In this document: piece after piece, positions 19,421 to 42,500 of the stretch
Layout of the letters: every line of letters begins with the position of its first letter
How positions within the stretch are numbered: the first letter of the stretch is position 1
Source: Brienomyrus brachyistius
Lineage: Eukaryota; Chordata; Actinopteri; Osteoglossiformes; Mormyridae
Length of the DNA: 64,000 nucleotides
Reading direction: 5' to 3'
NCBI RefSeq assembly: GCF_023856365.1
Contig: NC_064555.1
Coordinates: 17,060,254 to 17,124,253, forward strand
The notes under the pieces: model-generated
Told to the model about the DNA's origin: nothing
The model's input: the letters and a program-made list of their open reading frames with translations, nothing else
Databases searched by the model: none
Translations under genes and position numbers: made by a program

Positions 19421-21440
19421 TGAAAATGATACATCGCTATTAATTGGTATTAATTGGTATTTGCACCAAATATTTTTTTCAAAATGACAGATTATAAATG
19501 TGTACCAGTGTATTATTAAACGCAGACTGTCGATCTTAAGTGTTTTGTATAATATCGTTCTGTGATTAACGATCAACTGTTCCCCTCTTTACCCGTTTTC
19601 TACCCGCTCAGCGCTTTATTGTTAGTTGTTGTACCATCGTTACTTACAATCGGTTGAATTTTCCCGCCTCACCAGTACGATTTTGTCTGTAATGGTGGAT
19701 AATCTAATTACTTCTGTCCTTCACCTGGACTACTATCTGTTTGTATGCCACAAAGCTGCCAGCTCTCACGCACCTGCGTGATGCTCGCGCAAGAAGTCTT
19801 GCGGTAAATATATTATTCCATTATAAACCTAAAATTAACTACATAAAAAGCGGCAGTTTGCAAACCCTAAAGACTATTTACAAGGTAATGCAGCTGTTAC
19901 ATACCGGTAAATGCATGTGCATGTGGACTTGTCTCGAATTGAAAATCTCACGACGGCCAGCTGACTAGAGTTGGCAACCCAGATATTGAACTCTGTCTTA
20001 GCAAAGAACGTACGCTAAATGACAGCTAAAAGAGCCCGTTAAAAAAATACGAGTTGATTAATTGTATTTGAGTCGTTTTATTTCATATACAGGTGCCTTA
20101 ACGATTAAAAAAAACTGACTGCTCCCATAACAGAAGGTTTACATCCCCAACATACTGTCAGTAAATAAATCCACACTAACATGACATTACAAGCTGACAA
20201 GAGAAAAATGAAACCCAAATAAAAACACAAAAACCAGAATAAATTTCAACCAATGACAAAACAATTCAGGGTAAGAAGATACAGCCCAATGAGTGTTCGG
20301 TTCAATCCAGCGCCATTAACAGGTGAGTTGTATGACCAACTGCTCTGGCATCAGGTATGGGAAGGAAGACGAAGTGGAAATGCGTCTGGTCACTCAATAA
20401 CGTCAACAGAAATCACAAGGGGAAAAGCACACATCACCTGCCTGTAGAGCCTCACCACTTCCCTCTATTTTGTAATCCTGTCTCCCAAAATGAGCCACAA
20501 GCAGAGGTGAGACCACCCAGCATGACGGTGGGATCATTACGAAACCAGCGTTACTTAAGAAGGAAAATACAGATGAACGCAATAGCCGAGGAACAGCAAT
20601 ACAGATGTTTTCCTCCTGTGCCATCAAGCACAAATTGCAAACGGAAAAGAACCAATAATCATGCTAGGCCGGGAAAGAGAAAAACAAACCAGGGACCAAT
20701 GAAACACCTACTTTTTCCCCCATGCTGTCATGGTTACAGTCATATCCAATCCAAACTGTCTAAAATTATTGATTTTTATTTAGAAAAGTTCCAGCCTGTC
20801 TACATGTTAGGTGCCTTTCTCAAAATGCAATTGACCGGCCTGGGAGTGTCAATACATTGGGTCAGTTTGCTGTGCAAAGGATGGTTACGTTTTGGAAACA
20901 GTCTTTCCATTCTATCTCCAGTTCAACCCAATGATCCGGATTACACAAACATACAAGGGGTACGGAGCGGGCTATCTTCTGAGCCACATCTTCAATTCTG
21001 TACTGGTGGAGGTATTAGGTGCATTTATTCATTGATTATAAAATGCAACCGAGTGTTCTGTTTAGTCGTTATTGAGTATTAAACAACAAAAAAAACACAT
21101 ATACACATTTGTTATAGGGCCAGCAAATTCTGGGACATTGGAAAAAAAATGACTGCCCTTCTCTTTTCTGATATTCAAATGTGTTCGAATTTATGCGTCT
21201 TGCAAGCTGACGCAAAAAAAGTCTTGTGCATAAGCCAGCAAGAAACTTCAGGTTTGTGTCCCCTTTAGAAACAGTAAGGAATCACAAATCAAACTTTACA
21301 GAATTTTGAAAACCTGAAGTCGAATCTATACATAGTGCTTAAAAAAAAATCAACAAACACAAGATGTCTGATGCAACACAATAAGGTCCAAATTGCATCC
21401 AGAGAAATGAATGTGGGCTATTATGCATTAATTCTTAGGT
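19421..21440. other. Gene-poor spacer; one chance-like 241-codon open frame
   Basis: AT-rich sequence. A + strand frame at 20357-21082 is open for 241 codons, but its composition is irregular and it shows no domain, no splice-site pattern and no recognisable homology. I treat it as probably non-coding. The lypla2 3' UTR begins at the right end of this stretch. Confidence 0.5.
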
Positions 21441-21444
21441 CTGT

Positions 21445-33083
<11,639 letters not shown>

Positions 33084-33215
33084 CGCTCACTATCCCAGAT
33101 CACAGCGGAACTTCCGCTACTGGTGCCGGAGAGGGGCGGCGCAGACCCGAGTGAGATCATCGCGCCCACACGCCCCCCGACCGCGGCTCCAGCACGGCGG
33201 CCATTGCTAACTCTC
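33084..33215 (-). promoter_or_regulatory. lypla2 promoter region and likely non-coding first exon
   Basis: A locally GC- and CpG-rich block in AT-rich surroundings. On the - strand it ends in GAGCG|GTGAGT at 33084/33083, a strong splice donor, and there is an acceptor (CCCCTACAG) 3 bp before the lypla2 start codon at 28581. An untranslated first exon spliced to 28584 is therefore the simplest reading. The block contains GCAATGGCCGCC, a YY1-like motif with a potential upstream ATG at 33204. Start site and exon length are inferred. Confidence 0.5.
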
Positions 33216-33883
33216 ACCAATAACAGTGCGATTAGCTGTATTTAGCAAAACTATTCTTTTAGAAACAAGCCGGCAATGCAATACAAAGTGACGTAACACC
33301 ACACCACAAAAGAACAAATCAGATGGGTTCGATATCTCTCATCACGTCTTTTAAAATAAACATAAATACCAGTGCGTTTTAAAGTTTTTATAAATGCAAT
33401 TGAAGTACCGTTCTTAAAACAATATTTGAATATCCTTAAGGGTATAATGAAATGAGCATTATATCATATTAAGTGGGTACATATGTTAATTGATCATGTA
33501 TGTAAATATATACAACCTGTAGTGTTTCGCCAGGGAACCGCATTAACAAATAAATTAACGAATTCAGTCGATTCGATCTGGATGCGGCATTTTCATGGTG
33601 TAACACGGACTCTGTATATGCACCGACCGTTACATAATATTGCTAGTTTTGGGGCTTTTTTAATGGAAGTGACGTCAGTTTCCCCAAACGTTTTCCGATA
33701 TGACATAAAGCGTCGTCGCAGAGGCCGGGAAGCAGTTAACAAAAACAGGTCCCGCTGCAGCGAGGTGGATACTGTGCAGCATTCCTTTGTTTCGGACTAT
33801 CGCAACACGACCACGAGACGGCGCTTTGCGCGCGTGCGAGTAAAGATGCAATAAAGATGCACGAGAAGGGAAAAAAACAGCCG

Positions 33884-36584
33884 TTTATTTTAGCACAAAT
33901 TCTGTCGTTTTATTGTGCAGTAAGCTTACTTAATGAGAAAACTACATGGGCTGAATGGAGCGTGGTGGTTAAGTAACTAAATTTGGCACCAAAACAGGTT
34001 CGGTACACATGAAGTTATATGCTTGCAAAATACACTCAAGCGGCTTTGCAGCAGTAGAACGGACAGACAGAAATGGGCCAAGTTGCAAATTTCAATGTGT
34101 GTCCTGTGGACTGAAACATCGATGAAGCAAATGTGACAAGTCATTCACAGCAAAAATGGAAACACTGAAGCGACCACCCTTTATTATAAATTACACATCA
34201 AATTTGGCGCTGTACAAATATCCAGCACAAATCCATTCTGCAGCATTGGACCGGTGAGACCTGCTTACGGCTTCTTCGCGTGCCTCTCTCATCCTTCTGG
34301 CTCATCTGCCACTCCCCACTGCATCACATCTTTCGCTTTTCCTTTCTCTCACCCTGATAATCTTTATCTTTCTCAGGAGATGAAATGCGTCTGCGGAGTG
34401 AGCGTTTCCACCTTGTGATCTGCCGGGTTCGCTGCCAACTCGTAGTTGCAGATCGTCACTTCGTGCCTGTGAGCCTGTGAGTGAGAGTTCGATGTAACAG
34501 GACAATTAGTTTCAAGATTTATTCTGACACGTGATTGGAGGAACACAGTGAAATTGGGGGGGGGGTGGGAGCAATTGGACAAACAGTAGGGGGCAGCAGC
34601 GGGATATAAAAAGAGTAGCTAGAGATACAGATTCAAGCTCCTCATATGCTTAACAAATGTTTTATTCCTAAGCACTTTTGAGGAAAAGGAGAAAAAAAAA
34701 AGTGTCAACCTCGCCAATGAAGCACAACTTCAGATCATAAAACACTGGTATAAGCAGACAACAGTGTGAGAGTCAAGGGTGAAGCAGGCCCAGGACAATG
34801 AGGAAGCAACAGCGTTCACCTCACCTCTGCATACTCGCCGCGCAGGCCGATATAATAGACACGCGTGGACTCTGCCCCAAAGTTCCGCGACAAGTGGATG
34901 GAGAGGTGCTCTACGTTGGAAAAGCGTGCGATCCTGGGGGGGGGAGGAGAGCATGCGTGGTGGGATGATGGGATTGGGGGCGCTGACATTCGGGTGGGGG
35001 ATTAAAAATAAAAAGCGGATGGACGGGTTAATTGTTCCCGGCACTTGCCCCAAAGCTAGTGGTGCCTGAAAACAACGACTGTCTTATCACACTGACTCTT
35101 TATAAGCCACATGTACTACCCGAATAGCACATCGGCATTTAACCGGGGACTTCACACAGTCATGTGAGCCACGACATCATCGTGTGAGAGTACACATGGG
35201 CGCCACCTCACTTAGTCGGGTACTCCAGTTGCGCCAGCGGGTCCCTGTTGAGCCGGAACGCCTGCTCAGGTTCTCTGCCCGTGTCGTCGAATGACATGTG
35301 GGGGATGTTTTTGTACCTGTTGGGAGTGAGAGAGCTCAGACACCAGGACTCACGTGTGCTGCGGCATCACAGTGGGACGGCAGCAATGACGGGCATATCT
35401 GCACCAAGCTGGCAGGCTGTGGACAACTACCCTGGCACTCATATCCAGGGAGACTAGCAGTGTGCAAAAACTAATTAGAATAATAATAATAATAATAATA
35501 ATAATAAAGGCAGCTACATTTCATTAGAGACGCTTAGGTTAGCATTAGCTAATGTAACTTCACAGTAAATTCAGTTCAAAATACAAACCTCTATCCTACC
35601 AACCTAAGTAGTAAGAGTAAAATATTGTCTTTGTATTGCCAAGCAGACCGTTCTTTGTCCGCTGATAGCGCCATAAGCAGACAAGTTGGGCAGGTGGACC
35701 AATGGTTTGTTATCACTCACAGCTTCATCTCAGCAGGGTGCGAGTCATCATCTTCGCCGGCAATGATGATCCCTTTCAATTTCACACTGCCAGTGAATCT
35801 TGGGGGACCCAAAATACACACAAACACACCACTCTGTTAGAAAGAGAGGGCAAGGACTTTGGGGAAGGGGGGACGGGGAGTGTAAAAATCACTCTGTACT
35901 ATGGTTACTATGCCAGGGTAAACATGCCAGTGATAGCTATGCATGTGTCCGAGCATCTCACGGGATGTTGAAGAGGAGTTCCTCGTCAGCATCACTGTCA
36001 ACATACTGTGAAGGAAAAGAGCAAAAGATCGTCAAGTTTCATCTCAAAGCACAGTTTCTCTCCGCATACAGTTCAACTGCTTTCTGAAAAAAGAAAACTC
36101 ACAGGTCACGTATTCCAAGATATGCTATGGATTGTGCATTATCAAAATGATTAGGTTTATATTGTATTTTAATAGGCCTATATTAGCCTGAAAATGTGAC
36201 ACGAGCCAAAATGGCTACTGTGACGTCGCAGTTGCACTAACACAAGCACAATTAGGTTTCCCACCCGTCTCTTATTTTCCAATACGCCACAATTCCTAGA
36301 CGCAATATATTAAATATATATAGAGAAGTATAAAGAGTACTTCCAGAGTAAGAGCTTAAACTTAATCAGCTGATCACCGGTACCTTTTCTCGGTCGGTGC
36401 GTTGGTCCCAAGGTTTGAAAACAAGTTTACCATCGCCCTCACGACTCTCGTTCAGACACTGCACTTTCTCGATGTCAATGCGCCTGTAGAGCCCGTATTC
36501 CAGGCCCCTTTCGGCTGGCTCGTGCTCACCCTCGCAACCACACCCGTGACTGTGGCCCCCGTGTCCGTGGCCGTGACCAGACAT
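33884..36584 (-). CDS. pithd1: PITH domain-containing protein 1, six coding exons
   Basis: Small protein made almost entirely of a PITH domain, the fold named for the proteasome-interacting region of thioredoxin-like protein 1; human PITHD1 is linked to proteasomes and RUNX1 expression. Coding exons in transcript order: 36384-36584, 35962-36005, 35721-35798, 35212-35316, 34825-34933 and 34373-34474 (stop 34373-34375). They splice cleanly to 212 residues (human 211). A His/Gly/Cys-rich start (MSGHGHGHGGHSHGCGC) precedes the domain, which shows GLEYGLYRRIDIEKVQCLNE, DSDADEELLFNIPF, GEDDDSHPAEMKLYKNIP and HEVTICNYELAANPADHK, ending TPQTHFIS. All match family-conserved blocks in order. Possible polyadenylation signals (AATAAA on - strand) lie at 34180-34185 and 33884-33889; the span runs to the farther one. 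It sits in the same orientation as lypla2, about 0.7 kb upstream of that gene's first exon. Confidence 0.96.
35479..35507. repeat. (AAT)n microsatellite in a pithd1 intron
   Basis: About ten perfect AAT/TAA repeats between pithd1 exons 3 and 4. Confidence 0.9.
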
Positions 36585-36745
36585 GACCCAAAGTCACAAA
36601 AAGACACCACGTTATTTCTGGGACTGACAGTTGCCAGTAGCGTTACCCGCTCCGCTTGGCCCTAAACTGCAGAGCAGCAAAACGAGACAGCGTGTTTCGA
36701 CTTTGCCCACGTGATCTTGGAGAAAGCTTCAAGACACGTGACTAT
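36585..36745 (-). promoter_or_regulatory. pithd1 promoter region with two CACGTG E-boxes
   Basis: Perfect palindromic E-boxes CACGTG lie at 36708-36713 and 36735-36740, 27 bp apart, 124 and 151 bp upstream of the start codon. The second sits in GACACGTGAC, close to the GTCACGTGAC consensus bound by MiT/TFE and USF-type bHLH factors. The function is inferred from motif and position only. Confidence 0.45.
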
Positions 36746-37560
36746 AATTCTCCAATCAACATTTCGCTCTTCTCATTATTATGCCCTATCAATAAAAGTC
36801 CTAGAGTTGATATCGTACTTAAATCTTGAGGTTGCACAAAGTTCTACCCACCTTTAAGGATTTCATTTTGTATTCGATTTCAAGATCGCCATTTTGTGGA
36901 CAGGGTTTTTTTATTTTTTGCGAAAATGTTTCAGCATGTCACCAGTAAACAGTTACAAATGTTAATCCACTGCCGCCATACGTAGAGTCAGGAAGATTCC
37001 TCTTTTGGGGTAGCCAGACTATGTAATAAGCATCAGATGCAATCTATGAGCATCCATTTCTCTCATCGACAAAGACGAGTGACACACAACCACATTATGA
37101 TAAACGTTTGGTCCAGGCTCCACGTTCAATGTCCAAGAAACCACACGGCAGCACCACCTTGCGGTTTTTAGTCGAATTGCATACAATTACAGTACTGGTA
37201 GTGAACTTGCAAAAAAAAAAGCGACAGCCAATCTAGCGACTGACAATCTAGGTTTCTAAGATGTTTTAAATATATTGCTATTTTGCAGAAGTCTCCAATT
37301 TCATAATAGTTTGATGAAGATAAAATGAAAATTAAACATGGAGTCTTTATAAGCAACATTCACCGATGCATCATAAGATGACCTGAGCAATCTAATAGAA
37401 CTGCATCATTATCAGGCAGGTTACAAACATTCCTGTACACTAAGGAACATGCTCGCCCCCTGCGATTCCCAAGCCCATGGGCCAGAAATTAATAAAAATA
37501 ATTAAAACTGAATGTATAAAATACCCAAATCAATGACTGCAGAATCCCTTTGAGGGCAAC
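36746..37560. other. Spacer between pithd1 and eloa 3' end
   Basis: AT-rich, with no exon or recognisable repeat. eloa polyadenylation candidates (AATAAA on the - strand) are near 37566-37605. Confidence 0.5.
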
Positions 37561-38002
37561 TGGTTGATTTTATTAAAAATGTCCATATAACATTTATTAA
37601 AATCTATTAAAATTACTATATTGATCCACTATCACAGGACCCATCTTCAGAGGACGGGGTCCCGTTACAGAAATAAATACAGTAGAGTAAAGCTCACTCT
37701 TTTCTTCTGACATCATTTCCGAAACCTTCGCAACCCCCATACCCGCCCCCCCACGTCGCCTCACCCCCATGCCTGCCCTCCCGCCCCAAATCCTCCTTAC
37801 CACGCTTCTCTCAATCTATTACTATCCATTTTTCACTAACACTCTCTCTTACTTGGTTCACAATGGACTCTGACACCTGGGTGATTTTCCACCATGGTGT
37901 ACTGAGGTGAAGCACATGGCAAAATGGTACAAACCTGCTCAATAGCGGCCGATCCGTGTGAGTTTGTGTTTCATCTGAAATGCGCTCGTGAGTGAATGCG
38001 CC

Positions 38003-38030
<28 letters not shown>
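38003..38030. repeat. (GT)n microsatellite
   Basis: About 14 GT repeats in the presumed eloa 3' UTR. Confidence 0.9.
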
Positions 38031-38033
<3 letters not shown>

Positions 38034-38221
38034 CATACATATGTGTGTGTGCGCGCTGGTGTGTGTGCGCTGCCCGTGTCAGTAGGCAGGACACCATGTT
38101 CCACAGAAAGGCGGGGGCATCTGTAAAAGAGCAGGATGCTGCTCATCTCCTGTGTCGCTTTTCATTTTAAAATTTAAAAGGGAGAGAGTCTGGGTGCCGT
38201 AGAGTGCAGCTCCATCTCCAC

Positions 38222-38224
<3 letters not shown>

Positions 38225-38263
<39 letters not shown>
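38225..38263. repeat. (CT)n microsatellite directly after the eloa stop codon
   Basis: About 19 CT repeats ending 15 bp from the eloa stop codon (38279-38281). In the mRNA it is a GA-rich tract at the start of the 3' UTR. Confidence 0.9.
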
Positions 38264-38265
<2 letters not shown>

Positions 38266-38278
38266 GTCGATCCATCCT

Positions 38279-39476
38279 CTATCGGCGAGAGAACCTGTTC
38301 TTGAAAGCTTTGATAGTTTTGGCCATCATGGGGGCAATCTCTGCAAGGCAGACAGACAGGCCAAGTGAAGCTACAGACAGAGCTGCGGGCACACAGACAC
38401 CGACCCCCTCGACCGTGACACTCACTCTTGACTTGTGGCTTGTCTCTAGCGCTGTGGGCACCCCCCGAACTGCTATGCCCCCCAGTGGAGAACCGGGGAG
38501 GTGGGGGGACACTGATCTCGGCAGATCCGCCGGAGTCACCAGGCTGGGTGCTGCAGAGAGTAGCTGTACGCAATCTGATAAAAGAAAGTGCCCCCATTAT
38601 TACCTCTCGTTAATGGGGGAGGAGAAACATCCAGAACATTCCGTCTGCCAGCAGCAGGTAAAATATAACCCCCACCAGAGTTTCTGGAAGGTTCCTTACT
38701 GAGCTGGGGCAGACATGCTAATGGCGGCGCTGTTGCCGGAGCCAGACGCCCCTCCGCCGCTTGTAGTGCCGAACTTCTCCTGTCGGCGGCGCACGTCGCG
38801 GGGGGGCTTTGCCACGGAGTTCACAAACGCCATCTTCACCTGCCGGCCTGTCCGAGACACGATTCAGGTGACACGCTATGATCGTTTATCTGCCATCATC
38901 AAGTATAGCTACATTGGAATGCTTCTTTTTGCATATCCCATCATGCACGGGGTGACCCCCGGGGGCGGGGGGAGGGGTGCCCTAGCAGTACCTTTGGGCC
39001 GGTTGGCGTGGGCGGAGCTGATGTTCTGCGTGAGCATGCGCAGGCGTTCCTCGCGCTCGTCGTGCAGACGCAGGTACATCTCACGCCAGGACTCGTACTC
39101 CTGCGGTGCCCCGTGCTTGAAGTCGCGCTGGCAGTGCCGCATCCACAGCTCGTCCGTCTCCTCCATGAAGCACTGCGGAGGGAAGCACAGGGGGCGCTGG
39201 TGTGCACGTTCACTGCACACCACGTTATTCCGCATTACGTGCCGTGTGCGCTGCTCTGCAGCGGTGTCACACACACGACATTACGCTGCTCTGTTCATCA
39301 CAGCGTTACCCTATATGCACTGGGAGGGAGAGCGTGTGTGTATGTGTGTGTGTCCGTGTGTGTCTGTGGTACCTGGTTACACTGCTCGATGCGGTAGAGT
39401 TGTTCAGGAGTGCACCTCTCCAGAACAGGCTCTAGAATCTCGTAGGGCACACCCCCCACCTCATCAATTGCTAGGG

Positions 39477-39529
<53 letters not shown>

Positions 39530-42500
39530 ATTAGTGCACAGTCCATAATGCAACATTATGTCATCATATAAATGTTGCACATAAATGACACTGATACATA
39601 AGTCAAAATCCAGTCACTTTTACAAAATACAGCCTTCACTTGTTATTCATTATTAGTGTGTGTACGTAATATGCCATACCAGTTACTATTGATACTCATA
39701 TACCAACAAACAGAGCACTGCATGTCAGATCAGCACAGTCACTCAACACACAAAACTGTGCCGTGTTAAAACCAGAGCAACAGGATCATGTGACCAGCAG
39801 CAATACTCACAGTCAATGTTGTTCTGTAGAACTCGGATGCACTGCTCATACAGGCTTATCATCTTTGGCAGGAAGGTCGTCTTTGCGCCGGAGTACACCG
39901 TCATCTTGGTGTTCAAGCGTCGGCCAGTGAAGCCCGCATCTTCCTCGTCACATGACACTGGAACTATAGTAGAAAGTGGGGGTGGAGACAGTAGGGGAGT
40001 CAAACCTGAGACTGACCTTAAGGCAGCGGTTCCCAAGCTATGGTATTTGTAGCAATTGAGCTCCCTCTAGTGGTAAGCAGAGGTTTCTCTGTATTTACAC
40101 GTCACTGTAATGGTGGTATAACAAGTTTGAAAAAACACCACCCAGTATCAGCTTCATAATGGCCACAGACAGACAGAGGAGGTGGGGACAGGCGATACCT
40201 TTCCGTCTCAGGGGGGAGAGCGGGGTGACCTCGATGGACGGCAGGGGGCGGTAGTTGGGCTGGATGGCCGGCAGTGGGATGTCGGGGAGGGCGGGGACCA
40301 CTTCGATAACCTGGGGGGGGGGGGGGGGGGGACAGGAGGGGCAGGTGAGGTGGTGGCAGCATTCACAGCGGTCAGAGGGAGAGGAGCAAAATCAGTCGGC
40401 TGCACTGAGCCGGACAGACGCAAGAGGCGACTCACCTTCCGGCGTCTCTCTGGGGTGGGCGGTGTAGGGGCGGGTTCTGCTGGCGGATCGGGACGTTTTG
40501 TGCTCATCCCGTTGGTCTTGCTTGGCTTGGGGGGCGCAGCGTGTGCAGCGGGGGGGGCGGTGTGGCCGGGCTGCGGCAAGTGTCCGGAACGGGGGGGCTT
40601 CTTTTTCTTCTTGCTCGGTGCAGGGTCGTCGTACGTCAAGAACGACTCAAAGGACATGGTTGGGGCCTCGAATGCCTCCTCGTCGTCGCCACCCCGTGGC
40701 ACTTCTGGGGAAGGCCGACGGTCCTGCGATGGGGCTAAAACAAACAGCGAGGAGAGGGGGAGTGAAGGAAGAAAAAAGTGAAAACAGCCCAGGACAGTGG
40801 AGATGTGTCACCCTGCTTCAAAGCTAAAACCGTAAAACCAAACTGGAATGTATCAGACATTCAGGGCACCAGAATAAGACTTCCAGGAGAGAAGTCTGGG
40901 CATGTGAGCATGCCCAGGCACACTGCCAAACAGCGCCGCCCCGCTGGGTCCAGGTAACATTGCGGCCGACATTTTCCAGCATTTTCTCTCTACGAATTCG
41001 GTTACTGTGGCGTGGAATCAGCTGAAATCTTACGGATATGGCTGACCTGTGGCTGAACGGGCAGGACACAGCAAAGGGCGGAGAAAATGGGAAATCTGGG
41101 ATCGGGAGATGGGATTATCAAACAGACAAAGTCAGGTTAGGGGAAAGACTGCAGCTTCAGGGGGTGGGAACATTATTTTGGTTATGGAGCTGGTGACGTG
41201 ATTGCAGATCACAGCCTGTAACTGGGTACCGGGCACGCCATGGCGTGCACACACACACACACACCTACACATATGCACAAACAGAGCACACACTCACACA
41301 CGCACTCACCCTCACTTGCTGTTCTCTTCTCCTTCTTCATGTCCCGGCTGCCGTGTTTGGAGGACTTGTGTGTGGCCCCAGGCCGCTTCTTCCCCTCGGC
41401 GCCGCCCTTCTGGCCGTGCTGATGCCGGCGCTCCGGCCGCCGGTTGTCACGAGAGCTCTGGGCCCTGCCTGGCTCCTTGTGCTGCTTTGGGTGCCGGGCC
41501 TCTTTGCGAGGTGGGGGGGTCAGAGCCTCCTCCTCCAAGTGGGGGCTCTCATAGCCATCTGAATGGTGCCCACGGTGCATGCGCTGGGGGCTGTACTGGT
41601 GATGTAGAGGCGACGAAGGGGAGCCAGTGTGATACTGCGAGCCTCCCTCCTCCTCCTCCTCCTCCTCCTGCTGCTGGTGATCCAGCATTTCTTCATCCTG
41701 ATGCTCGTCCTCGTATCGCGGTTGCTCCGGAGACGGCTCTCGGTGCCGCTTGCGGCCCCCGCTCTCACCTCCCCGTGTGTGACCCCTCACCTCCTTCCCG
41801 GCGGGTGGTCTGGGACGACAGAATTGAAACAGTGTTACAAATAATGCATCGCCCTACAATGACACGATCAGCGGGCCGTTCTGAAGTTCTGGTGCGCACA
41901 GTTGGAGCGTGGGCAGCGAAGGCCTGCGCGATTATTCAAATGCATACATATGTTCGCTTCACAGAAGCATTTATCTTACACTACTTCAGTTCAATGTCTG
42001 TCAGTTCTATGCATATGATTTTCGTTTGATAAAATTCGAGGAGGTAGCCAAGACAAGACACATTTTTAAGGATTTTAATATTTTTAACAATATAAAAGTA
42101 TGCGACCCCCGATTAAAGGATATATTTCCGTAAGTGTCCCAAGTACAAGTTTTTAAATTAAATAAACCATCTGTAATAATCTTGAAGCTAATAGGCGAGG
42201 TTCAGCAGTAAATCTGTAAGGCCCTCGTTCATCTGGTAGGCATAAGCCCTCCCTGCGCGTCAGGAGGCACAAACACCAGGCCACCCATTCCCAGTGCAGG
42301 CCCACCTCTCCACAGGCTGTGGAACCAGCATCTTCCATCTGGCCACCAGGCTCTTGGCCACTGGTCCCACAGTTTCATGTTTCCTCAAGGAGTTCACAGA
42401 TTTGCCGACCCCGGTCTCCTGCAAAGGGGGGGGGGGGGGCACCAGATATTGGCAAAGTGAAGAACAGAATTCGTGACAAGATGGTGGCAGGTTCGCATCC

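Noticed and set aside
33483..33854. 123-codon + strand frame between lypla2 and pithd1
   Set aside because: Irregular composition, no homology recognised, and it lies in the promoter-proximal/3' UTR zone of two - strand genes.
38715..39548. 277-codon + strand open frame
   Set aside because: It lies antisense to eloa exons 8-10 and ends in a CA microsatellite translated as Thr-His repeats.
40182..40781. 199-codon Gly-rich + strand open frame
   Set aside because: It is antisense to eloa exons 5-6 and runs through the G19 homopolymer.
41202..42029. 275-codon + strand open frame
   Set aside because: It is antisense to the low-complexity eloa exon 4, which has matching splice sites and conserved neighbours on the - strand.
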